This document shows, in pieces, positions 24,701 through 39,700 of a stretch of 64,000 nucleotides of DNA; within the stretch, counting starts at the first letter, position 1; the number at the start of each line of letters is the position of its first letter. Source of the stretch: Phoronis australis. Lineage: Eukaryota; Phoronida; Phoronidae. The stretch covers positions 452,275 to 516,274 of the forward strand of contig NMRA01000155.1 in NCBI GenBank assembly GCA_002633005.1, given 5' to 3'. The notes under the pieces were generated by a model, which did not search any database, was not told the DNA's origin, and saw only the letters and a list, made by a program, of their open reading frames with translations. The translations under genes and the position numbers were made by a program.

Positions 24701-27700
24701 GATAGTGCAGTTTTGAGACCTCACGGCTTTCCGTCCGTTTCTACGCATACACTGAAGGTTCTCATGTTTTCATTCTTAAAATTTTGTAGGGACATCTACA
24801 TTTTGGGAGGATGCTGAAGCAGGCTAAAAATCCTAAAGCTATTACAGCCTTTTTTAGTGCCCTTAACTGTGCTGAGCTGGGAGAGACTCAGCTGTCTGAA
24901 ATAATACAAGAACTGTTAGACTACAGGGTTGAACCGTATTTACAAAGTAAGTGAATTCCAATTTTGAAGATTGATAACCATGCAATTGTTTTGCATAAGA
25001 CGTTCATATCTACCATAATTTTCAGGATCTTGAAGCTTTAATGCCTTTTTGTTTCAGACAAATTAACTCCAGCCTTCTGAAGTAGCAATAATAATTTTGT
25101 AATGGGAGTGTCATATGGCACTCTTTCCTAGATTCGAAGAATTCCTATCTTACTTATTGTAAATCCCAAATCGGGTGAATTTTTCTTTTGCAAAGGCTGC
25201 TTTGTGACATGTATTAGAATTATTGCTGGACTAATCACTTTGTTCAACTCTGTATCTAATATCCCCTGTAGTTTAATGTCATTCATGCAGTTTTTGTGGG
25301 TCGCAAATGTCATAAATCACCTTCATGTCAAAGAATATTGTAATGCTTAACCTTTAAGATACTTTCCCCCTTCTTTCAAATTCTAAACCTTCCTATAGAT
25401 TCCTCTTGTTCTTTCCTCCTAATTCTCTCATTTTGCTATCTTTACCCATGACGTAATTATAAATGTTGTAGTATTACTATTAAGTTATTGACAAGTTTTC
25501 TGAGGTAACACGCACAAAAGACCGAAATCGCTGGTGGATGTTTAAGTGTAACAACTGATGCCTGCAAACTGGAATCCCATATGCCTCCTATAAACAGTTG
25601 AAACCTTAAGGCTGCCTTCTGCTGACCCAAGACACTCCCTAGGAAAGCTATTGTGATTTCTTGCTTTACTTATAATCCATGGCGTTATCTTGCAAATGCT
25701 AGCATGATCCTGGCTGTGTTTTCATGATTTTTTGCGTCGCTGGAATTCAGCCCTGTTGTAGGATTCCTGTCAAAGTGTCTTCTGTCGCCTGTTTCTTAGG
25801 TCTTTCAGCATTTTTGTGTCTGTGGTTAGGAGTGAAATTGGTGGCTGAAAGCATATATGACTCGATCCAGTTTGTTACAAACTTTGTGGTGTAACCATAA
25901 TTGCAGTAATTTCCTCTCACAGTACATTTTAGCTGATCAACATCTCAGTTTGAGATTACTTAACAGTTGCAGAAAACCTGTCGCAGTATGCTTTTCCTGG
26001 TAAAGTGTGGACTGCGTTAATATGTGACTTGAGCAAGAAACAGAGGTGGAAAGATATCTTATACATCCTCACCAAGCCCCAGGGTTTTGCATTGGCTCGC
26101 AGTGCGCGTGCTTGTAATGTGAACTACACCAGTCTGTTGAAATTGGGAGCTAAAGAATGGCGCCAATGGGCAGAAGAACTCCTCGTCAAGTTATTGGACA
26201 GAGGAGCTACCCCCAATTACCTGGTGGAACACAGGCAACTACCCCTCCTTCATGCTACAGTTTTCCAGTGTCTTGAGCAAGGTAAAAGCAATTAGATCTG
26301 TCTCTTATTGTATCAAAGTGCTTGGGAAGAAGTGAGAGTTTGTTGTCGCTCGAGTCTATGCTCAATGCATAAATTGTTGCCAGTATTCTTCTTCTCATTA
26401 GTTTTGCTGTTTATGCAACATAATTGTGCCAGTGACCAAACCAGCTGCTAGCAGTTGAAAACAGGAAAAGCCACGTGTCGTGGTACAATTGTACGTGTTA
26501 ACTCTATGCGCAAGCATAAACAGTATTGAAATAGCTAGATCAGCGGGTGTAAACATAGCTTAGTGAAGCTAAAACTTGCCGTAGCAATGAGGATAAAATA
26601 GCAGAAGAAAGGACAATTGGTATTAATTTTGCACAAATTCCTCAGATGCCTTGTAAATTTAAGGCAGACAGTTTAGTCCTTGTTGGGACGGTTTGTGTGA
26701 CCAGCCACGGGGATCCTGGCTTTTTATCTCTTGGGAAAACTGGTTGACAAAACGTATGCAGGGCTGTAATTTACAAATTAAAACAATTATGTATACTATG
26801 ACATCTTTGAACTGCTGAGAATTGAACTGTTCTGTGGCCATAAAGTGTATAAATCTGTTGGCTCATTTATTAGCTCTCGTGCAAAGTGCACTTTTCGTTA
26901 TAACTTGATTTTGGTTGAACCATGCATTTCTTTGTCTGTAACCTTGGTAGTGATCTAATGCTCTTAATTGCATTTGTAGGTTCAGAAAAGTTGTTGGAAC
27001 ACATTCTACGAACATGTAAATCTGCAGAAAAAAATGCAATGGATTCCGGAGGAAACACGTTGCTACAGAATGTTTGCGAAAAATTTAATCTCATAAAAAT
27101 AAAGTTCATCACCAGGCTGATGAATAATGGTGTGAATGGCTGTTTGATTTTGAAATATTCACTGTCAGAGTTGTGTAGTGTACCCACGAAACCAACAATG
27201 GAAACAACTTCCAAAGAAACCCTCCCAGAAACCACCAAGCTCCAAAGGGACCTCACCGAAGTTTCTACATCTGGTTAGTACCTGCTACGATCTTGCATTG
27301 TGACGAGTTTGCACCGCCTGCAGAGCTTAAAATTGCTGATTACTTGCAAACTATTTGGCAGGACTCAGAAAATTATATTAGCACTTAATGAGTAAAAATC
27401 CATTCTTTCTTATATTGAAAAGGAAATGAGAGCTCAAAATTCACTATTATTAGTGTTGCTTAGTGAGGCAATAATGATCGACATTCCCGCAGAAATGGGT
27501 GCATTCTGGTAAATCACGTGGGCCCTACGAAAACATGACGTTTGCTGTAAGGTGTGCTGCAAACGTCCAGCAAATAATTTTGCATGCAACAATCCAGTTG
27601 CAGTGTTTGCAGGAGTTCAGCTGCAATTCAGCCCCACACATTGCTGCATTCTCGCTGCAACCACTGAAGTCTTCAGCAAGGTTGCGGAAAACTCAGTTTA

Positions 27701-30700
27701 CAGTACAGAGTTTGCGGGATGGTTGCAGCAAATTTTGAGGATTTGTTTGCTCGACAGTTGTGACAAAACTGATCAGTGATTGGCTGATAGCCCTGAATGA
27801 ATAAAATGTCGCTTAATGAGAAGTGAGAATTATCTCACTGCTAATGACATTTCAGTGAGATTCCCACTAACAGAATGTTTTGAGTGAGAAAGCACAGTGA
27901 GAACCCAGTGAGAATTTCAGACATAGAAAATTTCTAAGTAAAAATTGAGTGAGAATTTGAAATTGTTAAATTGAGAATGAGAATTGGGAATTTAGGATAA
28001 ATGAATTTAGGATAAATGATAAACATGCTCATTAGCTGTTTGGAAATTTCAATTTTCTAAATTCAAATAAAATAGCGCCAGAGATGCAATTGATATGAAG
28101 TAGAGAAACAACTTGAAGATTTTTTTGATGAGTATTGAGAAATTACTGAACTGTAGTTTAACCAGAGGGGATGCTGGACTGAAGTTGTGGATAATATTAA
28201 TAAACTAAAGGTTTGTGCCTTCCATCTACATCTAGTAGAGTGGTTGAAGCTCCATTGTTAGACTGCATAATTGATGTCTTTGTTCTGGAGGTGCTGGCAG
28301 CTGAGTTTTTAGTATTTTGTTGATTCACCAAAAGTGTTAATTAGAAGTTGTTTAGAGGTTAAATCTACTTGTAATACAAAGGTTTAAGCATTAGTTCTTC
28401 TATAAATCATGTTGATGTTTTCAGGAGATAAGGTTTGACAATTACTACTTAAAAGGTCAAACAGGTAATCAAGTTGTCAGTTTATGTCATTACCATATTT
28501 TTGATAAACTCACAATAATGCGCAGTATTTTGGTTACCAAGAAAGCTTTGAACTCTATTCTAATTTCAATGGCTAAATGCATGCAGAAAACATTCGCCAG
28601 GCAGTGATATTTTCAGTATGGGTAAGAGTCATGCTGGAAGACGGGTCTCATTGAGTCAGAATGCTGTGCAAATACCGGTAGTGAGATTCTCACTGCCTTC
28701 TCACTGGAATACCGCTGTATTCTCACTGTAGTGACATTTTTGTCACTTATTTGAAAGACATCTTAATTAATAGATTCTCACTGGAATTCAATGGGATTCT
28801 CACTTACTTTCAGCATGAGAATTTCCTGGGCTTTTTCATGGATTACTATCAATGTGATGGCTTATGGAAACATTAACAGAAACTGTTCCATTAAGTAGGG
28901 TCGATACAAAGGTTTCAAAACCCTGCTTGCCAGCTGGACGAGTGAGCCAGAAAATCTACTCGTCCAGCCCAAAGTTCAGTCACCTGGCCGTTTGCGTCTG
29001 TCACCACAAACTTGCTGCCTGAGTGTACATAAAAATCATAATTTTGTGCGTTGATGCTATTGTATTCGCCCTGGTGCTTAGAAAAATTTGTTTCGGAAGG
29101 CGGGGGACGCTCATGGTTGTAGCCTAAGGCGGTTGAAACCTGGTCTCCTAAATGGGTGAAATCGGAAGCTTAGGATTCATCAAATTTACACGCTGTGACA
29201 TACCTGTAACTTATGACAGACTTTCTTCAAAACTGTGATGCCTTGCTATCCAACTTAGTTGTAACATTGCGATCAATTTTAGAAAAAATGTGCTGAAATC
29301 CCAGCCGGGCGAAAACTTGCCCTCTGATGCGTTGCTGCTTCGCGATCATCTACAGGGAAGTTAAATTCTTGAGTAAAAGTACACTGAGTTTCGATTCAAC
29401 AAATTACCTGAAATTCTCCTTAAGTTTTCCAAATAGCGTCCCTAAGATTTTTAAGTTCCTGTGGAGTCGGGATTAACCACAGATTAATTCCAAATCTGCG
29501 CTAGATCGCACCCCGCAACGAGAAAAATCTGGACGAGCACACGTTGTTGTCATGGTCACGTGGCGTTTGTTTTGAAGTTAGTCTGCAGGTGTGCGCCGAG
29601 TGAGCGAGCCTGTGTGTGTCATCGGAGTTCATTTGCCAGAGTAATAGGCCCACATATATGTATTCCCTAGCGCGTGCTTCTTGTTCACGTGCTCTTTAAC
29701 ACTGGTCAAGTTTCGATTCGTGGTTTTTGTGTGCTGACATATTTATATGTGGGCGCATTATGCCGTCATTTCCGTCCGTCCGTCCGGCGTCTGATGCTCT
29801 ACCTCCGAAATGCCTTGACGTATGTTCATGAAATTTTGCGCATCTGTTTCTTCCATGCCGGATGGGACGACATGAGCGAACTTTCGGATGGATCCAACTA
29901 CCGGTGTGCCCCTAGTGGCAATTTTAGTTTTTACCTTTACCTCTGTATCTTCAAAAGTCCTGAACGGATTTTCATAAAATATGATATTTAGGCGCCTATT
30001 AGTTAGATGACGCTATGCTCTGGTTTTTGGATGGATTCGATGTAGTTTGCACCACCTTTTGGCCATTCTTGCTGTTTTCTAATCTGTTTTTTGCGTCCAC
30101 CCCTCTATCAACCAAACCACTCAAAGCATGATTGTGAAAATTGTATGTTCTTAGTACGAAGTGGACGGCTGACGCTGATTTTCTGACGACTTCGACTACT
30201 GTGGCGCCTCCTAGTGGCAGTTTTGTTTTTTTGCTCCCATGGCTATATCTCAGTCCTAAACCGTTCGCATGATCTTTACTAAATTTAGTAAGGTTATTTT
30301 TATGATGTTAACAACGAAAGACGACTTTCAGACGCATCTGAATACTGGTATGCCACCTAGTGGCATTTTTATTTTTTTACGTTTACCTCTGTGTGTTCAA
30401 AGGTCCTCAACGTATTGTCATGAAATGTGGCATACAGGCATCTGTTAATGAAGTGACACTATCTCTCCATTTTCAAATGGATTCTACCTATAGTTTGCCC
30501 CACCTAGTGGCCATTTTTACTGTTTTTTGGCGTCCACTCGTTTATCAACCAAATCGCTTTCAGGATAATTGTGAAAATTGGCATGTATGTTTTTTCTATG
30601 ACGTGGACAGTGGACGATGATTTTCTGACGAGTTTGACTTCTGTGGTGCCTCCTGAGTGTCAGTTTTGTTTTTTTGCCCTCATGGTTGTATCTCCTAAAC

Positions 30701-33700
30701 CGTTTGCAGGATCTTTACTTAATTTAGCTAGTGTATTTATATGATGTTGACAATGGACGACTTTCAGAGAGATCTGGCTGCTGGTGTGCCCCCTAGTGGC
30801 AATTTTAGATTTTTACGTTTACCAGTCTGTATCTTCAAAGGTCGTCAACAAATTTTCATAAAATTTTGAATATTGGTTAGATGACGCTATCATTTTACGC
30901 CACCTAGGGGCCATTTTTGCTGTTTTCAAATCTTGTTTTTTGCATCCACCCCTCGATCAACCAAATCCTTCTTGGGATGATTTTGAAAATTGGCGTATAT
31001 GTTTTCAGTGTGAAGAGGATGCTTGATGATGGCGACTGGCTACTGTGGCGCCTCCTAGTGATAGTTTTGTTTTGTTTTGTGCCCATAGCTGTATCTCCAA
31101 AACCCACTGCAGGGTCTTTGTTAAAATTAGTTACGGTAAAGTCGCGTGATTTTCGGACGGCCCGCCATTTTCGACCAAGAATAAATATTTACGANAGATA
31201 CGCAAATTGGCCATATATTCTGCTGGACTTATATACGGAAATCTACGGTGAATCTTCTTAAACCTGTAAACCATGAAAATTTCATTGAGACAGTTTTGTT
31301 CTACTAACATGTTCAACTAACATTCCGTTCATGCAAGTCGGTCAGTTGCGTTTAAGTCGTTATTGCAACAGGTAAGTGTTGTTTTGATTTTTGTTTGGTG
31401 CTTCCATATTTTATTTTGTTATGTATTCCTCTCCTCAGATAGTCACTGTTATTTTTCAAAAACATTTCAGCCTGTAGTGAATTTATATGAATATAACAGA
31501 CAACGACTTTCAGGCGGATCGAATGGATGCTCAGTGCCCACAAGTGGCGAATTTCATTTTGTTCTGTTTTCCTTTGTTTCTCTGAAGTTCCTTGACACAT
31601 TTTTATGAAATATGGCATGTTCCTGTTTTTGGATGAATTATACTTTTTTGCTCCATCTAGTGGCCATTTTTATGAAACAAATAAACCTAAAAACAAACCA
31701 TTTGCGATGCACTCGTGGCCACAATATTCAAGGCTCCGCGTTGCTCTTGTTACTTCCCCAAGTAATCTGGATTTCTGTTGAGGTAGAATATCTGTACGGG
31801 AAAGATACAATACAATCTCGTTGACCAGTACGCAGCATCTGTTCTGAAAAGCCAGACCATAGTGGGACATGTTCCTCACACGAGGAGCAAAGCTTTTGTG
31901 TTTTTTAAGCACTGCTGAAGTTTGAAGTCTACAGCCATGGCTAAATACCCCGGCAAGCGGCGACTGGCTTGTGGTCTAGAAATTCCGCACACAATGATAT
32001 TTCAGGACTGTCGGATATGATTGATAAATTGAAGACATTACTGTAAATCAAATTTTAGAACTCTAGGTATGGCATTTTTCGCATAATGTACACGTTCATG
32101 GACTGGGTGCTTATTTTAGCGAAGTCTGAAAACGAGTGGGGAGAGGCACTTATAGGGGCATGGAGGCTTATTAGGACGAATGTTATTATTTATAAAATAA
32201 TTTTGGCTAAAATGACTTTACACATTACAATAAGAAATCAGCTCCAAGAAATGTGGCATTTCACTTGCTGTGAACACATGAACCGGTCTTCAACCTTTCC
32301 CTCCCTTTATTCGTTTCGTACTAGTCCACAAATTCCATTGTGCAGACCACTATTGTGATATTTTGTCTCGACTAATCGCGTAACAGCAGGTGATATCTAC
32401 TGAGTCGGTAGAAGTGCACTGCACAGATGTTAAACTGACAGAGCATCGATCAGCACGTTGACCAAAGTGAACCTTAAAACCATCATGATAAAAACAACAT
32501 AAGGAGGATAAAATTAAGTCATGTTCATCTGGGAAACAACATAGTGCGTTTGTGCTCTGAAAATTTGCTCGCCACCTGGGCAACGGGCAAGTCAACTTCT
32601 ACTCGCCCAGCACCATTTTTACTTGCATTGGCAACTCGATCAGGCGAGTGGCTAAGTATATCCCTGTGTAGATGTTTACCCCAAATTTGACAAAATATAG
32701 TTTCATCTGTTTAATCTGGTTTGTAGACTTTTGTGGTAAATTGTCCACAAAGTTGGAGCCAGTGTGCTGCATGTGTTTCCAGGAAGGCCTTTTTTGTGTG
32801 GGTGGCCCTGTATCACATGAACACCCCCATGTTGATGAACTGCTCTCAGTCCATACGGAAGTCAAAAAGTGGGACTTAATTAGTAAATATTGACTGGCCA
32901 TTGAGGGAAGTATCACACCATCGGAAATGATGTTACAGCATTGTAGACTTAATTCAACATCAGCGTGCCCTGATCCTGTTAGATTTTAATGGGTTTCAGT
33001 GTTGTAAAATGTTGATTTGTCTCCTCTGTGGTGTATAGAGAAACTGCACAAGCATCCAGTATTTACTTTCATCCCAGGTGTTGTGGCAATTAAACGAGTT
33101 CTTTGCATGTTACTATTTTTTGCATTGCAACTTAATGAGCCATATGCTGTGTCTTATGTGGAGCTCACTTATGGACAGTTCGTAAGCCAGATCATATGTT
33201 TGACCCCAAATCAGATTGAAAAGTCTACATTTCACTGGGCTTGGAATTTTCCGNGGGAAAGGTTCACATCGACCATTTCAAGGCTGGGTAGCGCGCATGA
33301 TTTGGGCCATAAAAGTTTCCGCGTTTTTTGTCATTGGTCATTCCAAGCCCTGACATTTCAATGACTCATTATGACTTGTGGTTATAGGCTAGCTCTGCCT
33401 TCCCATGGTGATTTGATGTGATTGGCAGAATGTTGACATTTTTGTACTAATGTTATGCTGATGAGTTAATTATAAGGTTGCAGACAGGACCCCTCTCTGA
33501 AGGCAAGTTTAGTAGGTCTGATCTACCTCATTATGTGGTAAACTGTCCAGAGTAATGAGCTCATCTACTCGGGACAGTCTTATAAGTAAACCATGAAGAT
33601 CGCATGAAAAGCATTTTGCGTCATGTTTTGATCAGTTGTACAGTCTGTGTTCACATTTTGGCATGATATTAAAAGTACATCTTAATAATGTTGCAATTTT

Positions 33701-36700
33701 TGAATTAAGGGACTGCAGACCCAAGGGCTGAGTTTGAACGACTAAAAAACAGGGCCAAGTTGCTGAAAGATCAAGGAAGAATAAAGGAATCTCTGGAAGC
33801 ATTCCTTCTTGCTAAGGATGTGGCAATTGAAAATGAAAGTGTGTTACTGAAAAGGCATGTAGCTGATGTGTTTGTCAGTTGTTCAGAACTGCATGTTGCC
33901 TGTGGTGAGCTAGAACAAGCGACGAATATGGCTGCCATCAGTATAGAAAAAGACCCTATGTGGTACAAGGTTTGTTTCTTTTGAGTTTTCTATCTTAATG
34001 TAAGGTGGTTGAATATTGACATTGCCGACTGCAGTAGCATTGTTAACTTAGACATGGAGATAAGACCAGCTTGCGTAAAGCATTTAATTAATTTTTAATT
34101 TATTAAATTTTGATGTTTGCATGATTTTAACACTCTAACACTCTAATTGTAATTAAACATAATGTTTGTCCCTGGGCCCTGGCATCAATCAAAATTGATA
34201 TCTAGTTTGCAGCGTGATGACTGCAAGTTCAAAAGCAATCCGTGCATAGTGCAATGCATAAAGTTCTGTTTTGCTCTCTGCAATTACTCCATGTGACACC
34301 GTTATCAACTATGACTATAGGGATTTTACCAGTATGGTCTGGTCCTAAAGAAGGTTGACTGGAAGTATGGCGTGGAGAGACCTTTCTTTCATGCTTTAGA
34401 CCGACTGCGTTCAAGTTCTCATGACGACACAAAAGTCATCATTCTTGAAGAACTTGTTGACTTGTTGCCAAATGAGCCGAGTAAGTAGAAAGCTTTTGTT
34501 AAAGTCAATACCTTAATCGTTCGGGTTAACGCCCATGCTCAGTTAACCGCCCATCCCCGACTTTAAGTGGATTTCCGATTTAACCGCCCACTGCTCGGTT
34601 AAGCGCCCCCCTGCGATTTTTGAAGATTTCCAGTTAAGCGCCCACCTCTCGGTTAAGTGCCCATCCCGACTTTTAAAGAATGAAGATTTAGCGCCTAGTG
34701 CTAAGGAAACGCGCGATTCCCCGACTTTTAGAAAAAGATCGATGATCACAATGAGTGCAACGACGCTGGGACTCCAAGACGGTGGTTTAGCAATCTGAAT
34801 TACAATACAGGTAAAGAGTTATTGTCTTGAGTCATGAACTCACTTCAAAATACTGGAACCTTTTTGTCACTTTATTTTCTTCCCTAATGTTTGCAAAGTT
34901 TAAGAACGCCGCCGGCGTCAAAACCTCCGCTTTCAGCGACTTTGTCTGCCGCACTGAGTTTCTGTCTGCAGTGCACTAGATAAAACATATATTCGAAAAA
35001 ATCAGGCCAGAGAAATGTGACAATGGTTTTGCCAACCCTCCAAATTCTATTAAGGTGGGAAGCTCTCGTATTTTGAACAAATCTCACAACTCACGGAAAG
35101 ATGTCAAATTCTCAATATTTTGATGAATATAACTGCCGGGTTATAGAGGATGTGGGGCGACCGAAGGGACAGTACAAGTGCCTTACTGGGTTACCGATTT
35201 CGTTGCTGCCTGTCGATTTCTGAATTCAAACGTTGGCAATAATGTATGTTTGTGTATGATCTTGAAGTAATAAAAAACGGCTAGTCAAATTTTGTTTTTC
35301 GCTTATTGCATCTCAGTCAAACTGGTTAGCAGATTCAACTAATGTCGCTGGCTGTTCTTTACTATTTCTTGCGTCAGCCCCCACGTAAGCGTGACTGTGT
35401 GAATTATCGTTTTCACATCCCCTTTTTAGCCATCCGGAATAGTTTTGTTCATACATTGGCCATTTTCAGCCTGAACAAAAATTCTTACCATTCGAGTCTG
35501 AAATATCTACGACGTAGACTGCTTGACGATAGTGGGTAGGAGATTCACGCAGCTAGTTACAGGGATGGGCTTAGGGAGCATCGAGCCGGGAAATATGGGA
35601 ATAGACTTGACATCGCAGTTTTGGGGAACATTGGCAACGGAGGAATATCGTAAAGAACTGGGTCTTTCGTAACAACAGCTTAAAAGCACATAGTCACGCC
35701 CGTTTTTGTTACTTCGGACTGTCGCTATGTGTGACTGATTTGTAGTGGTGCACGTGCGCAAGTTCCCACACTTTGGAGTGCATGTTACCTTGACACCAAC
35801 ATGTGATTGACAGGTGACTCACACGTAGGCCCTACGTGCTTGCTGAATACCGCCACTATATTTAGCCATAAAAAACGAGATGCATATTGAAAGAGGCCAT
35901 TATATTACTTGACGGCATTTCCAAGTCACGATTGTCAGCCGACTGAGACATTGCGCGATAACAGCGGGACTGAACAGTGCCGCAGTGCGATATTACAAGT
36001 GATATGAATAGGATAATCTGGACATCTTGCATGAAAAATAAATGTTTTTCCACCACGAAGTTTGGTAAGGTGATCGTATAGAATAATGAACTGAAACATT
36101 GCTGTTTTCTGACATTTTGTAACATATTTATGCAGTTGCTTGAAATTTTATTCTTGACCGACGACTGGCTCGACCACCCCCGATCCTTGTCTTACTTCTT
36201 TGCATAACATGTTTGGCGCAACGGCAAGAGAGCAATGCCGGGCTGTCGAGATAAGACAGCTAGCCGCAGAACAATACGCTGAAAATATCACTGAGTCACG
36301 GAATGTCGACTATAACATCCCAAACACAAAAAAACAGCAGAGTTTTACAAACTTTTACTACAACCAATTTTAAAACTGCTCTCTGACTCAGAACTTGACA
36401 GCTACATATAGTACGAGACCAGAAATTTGATGTCTGACCTCTGCAACACGTGAAGCTTGCACGCGCGCACTTAAGCAGGGTCACATCTTGAAACAGTTTT
36501 ATTCTAGTGGAGGCTGCGTGGTCACTGGTCGTCTGCGCACCGCAGGACGGCACGGGCTATTACTCAGCAATTTTGTAAATTTAATAGTGAATGACTAATC
36601 AGAGGGCAAGAGAACCTTTGTTGGGATCATCCGCTGTTATGACGTTTTCACAGTCATTTGGCAACGTGACGATAAAGCTTATGAGTGTCGTGTCGGGATT

Positions 36701-39700
36701 TAGATCGCCAGGTAAGATTAACCGCCCAGGGCGGTTGACTGTCGTAGTAAGCGCCCATGTTCGGTTAACCGCCCATCCCCTACTTTAGGTGGATTTTCGA
36801 TTTAACCGCCCACTGCTCGGTTAACCGCCCTCCCCGAATTTTTTGGTTCGCCAATTTAACCGCCCAGGGCGTTAACCCGAACGATTACGGTCAGTCACAA
36901 ATAACACTTTGAAGAAAGTAAAGTTTTATAGTATGGAAATGTAGTTGGGTAAGCAAGTGCCTGTTGGGTAATTTCCAATGTATTTTCAGAACTGTCACAT
37001 GATGAACAAATTTTATCAAAAGGCATATTACGCTAACATTTATTTCACACCATCTTAGAACTTTGGGAGTTAGTTCCATAGTTTGGAGTTCTCGCTTCGG
37101 TTCACTCGCAAAGAGATTGACAGGGTTTCACCAGAAAGAGAATTTCAGAGTAAATTAGAAGGTACGGAAACAAGAACGAGAATGTGCATGTATTCATTAC
37201 GTTCTATTGTGTTTTAATTGTTCTTCTGTTTGCTTTCACTCAAAAATACTTTAGCATATTTTGTGACCTAATGCTACTAGATTTGAGAAAAATCAATGCA
37301 TGACTACCTTTAAGTTGCCGCATTTCAATGCTTTTTAGTTGCTCCTTTTCTTTTGTTATTATTTGTGTTTTTGGTATGCCCTTGTCATACTCTGAGTTTG
37401 ACTGTCCAGTTGATGATCTTTCACCAAATCTTTTATTTGAACTTCGTGTTGAAAGTGAGTTACATATCCATGTTTAAAACCATATGAATCCTGAAGTGTT
37501 TCTGGTAGAAAGAATTGACTAGAATTAAATTACTTATTTTGAATACAGTTGACGCTGAGCTTCGTAAGCACTACTCCCTGTCACGCAGTGTGTGGACCAA
37601 ACTCTTGCCATTGCTGTGCGAACATTGTAAATGGAAAGCTGTTCACTATTTGCTGGTATCACCTGGAAACAGACAGGAACTTGCAGGTAGTCTTGATATC
37701 TCAGACCTCCAGGTTCAGGGTGTTCATGACATGACTAGTAAAGAATGGACACTGTATGGTAAAGCAGTACTGATGGAGCTGGCAAAACGGGGTTGCAGGT
37801 TGAATCTTGCCTTGCCTGAGGAACCACTGTTGCATGCAGTTTTGGGGCTGTGTGCAAAACACGGTGAGTCTTAAATGTTACGTAGGATGCACAAAAATGT
37901 CCAAATTTGACAAAATTGTAAATATTGTACCTCTAAAATGACATCAGATTCATATGAAATTCTCAAGTACTTTGCTTTTTTGCAGTGTTCTCTAAAAAGC
38001 TATTGGGGATTGTTTTTAAAATATACCTTTTTGTGTGGTGCGATATCAAAACATGGGACAATTTTTTATGCATAACGTGATTTGGTCGTGATAGACTGGT
38101 CAGAAAATCCTCCCCTCATTTTCGGGTCAGTCGAAATTGAGTAAATCACATGTCTTTAGTTGGCTGGTAACATGCGATTACACGATAATACACATTAGCT
38201 GATGGCGTTCAGATAAGAGTTGCCTAAGAAACAACACGTCTGAATTCACTTTTTCGCTCTTCTGATAGATTTAAACTTAACCCTTATCCTGCTAAGCCTC
38301 TATTCAGACAACTTTCCCTGTGTGCTAAGCTAAGTAGGTCACCACTGCTGCTATGCACTGGGCTGTTATGAAGGTCACTCAGATTAATGACCTAACATTT
38401 TTAAATTGGAAATTTGAAGGGGTAATGTCAATTTCACATAAAAGTAGTCTGCACAAAAGTTGTTCAGAATTTAATGGAGTTTTTCACCATATACATATCT
38501 TTACCATCGTCTTGCTGTGAATAATTCTATTAACTTTCAAACTGGACACCCTTTGTTTTTATCTGTTTTCGCACATGAGAACATTATAGCTGACACTCAA
38601 AAACCGTAATAAGCATTTTTAAAAGGGAATTCATGGGACTTGCATGTTTAACAAAGCAGATTTATTGTTTGTAACATCACATCTACAAACAAGAATGTAC
38701 AGTATATAACATAGGGCCTACCTCAACTTTGCACGATAACAAATTTATGAGTGGTGCAGTCGCTTGCTAAAGTCTGTTTTGAAGTTCACCTTGATATGCA
38801 AAAACTTGAAACACGGGTGGGGACACAAAGCTATTCTGTGAAAAAGTCACAAAAATATCTAGTTCTGAATGAGTTCCATCATGCGCGAAGGGCGTGAGCC
38901 AAGCATCGTCGTAGGCCCGTCCAAGTTCAGCTTCAGGGACCGGTAACTCCTCCAAAATTGCACTGAGATCCGAATCGATAGAATCTGCATTACTTGTGAC
39001 TGTTGTATTAGTTTCCCAGTCACTGTCACCGTCACTTTGAGTGCCAATTCCAGCTTGTTTTCACTATCTGAGTCCATGAACACTTCCTCAAGAAACTGGT
39101 CAACAGTCATCTTACCACGTTTGGCACCAGCCAAGATAAAACTTGCGTAAACTTTCAAATATCTCGGCAACAACTCACCACAGCCATATGTTGTAAATCA
39201 GAAAAATGTACAGGAAACTATGGACTGTGGAATGCGCATGCTCACATATATAAACAGCATACGGGGTTTTCACAATTTCTGAATGAAAAACACCGGTGTC
39301 CTGGGGTGAGTACACTCTCCTTGCGCAGTCTAGCCGTAGCTTATTATAGGCGATTGAGTACACCCGACGCATTTTAGTAGGATAATTGGCTTGTCGGCTG
39401 ACCTCGCCTAGCGCAGGATAAGGGTTAAATAGAATTTTCGAAATCTTCATAAAATTTTCGACCGCAACATAGTTATTTGGTGGTTATACAATCCACAAGC
39501 ACGCATATGTTATAGGTTCTGTATCCGTGTTTGTTAAAAACAAACTGTAGAAAGAGTATATTGGAGCGATCGAAGGTTATAATGCGACTCGGTTGTGGTT
39601 TTCCTGAACCTTCTTATTCTGTAGGGTAAATAAACAGACTTGTCAAAAAAGTGCTTCTGTATAAACTTATTGTCACGTGGTGTTATTGAATCGTAAATTT

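Noticed and set aside
27499-27779. Two overlapping plus-strand frames rich in Cys, Asn and Gln
   Set aside because: They come from degenerate TTGCAG/CTGCAA-type repeated sequence after exon E4, with no splice logic.
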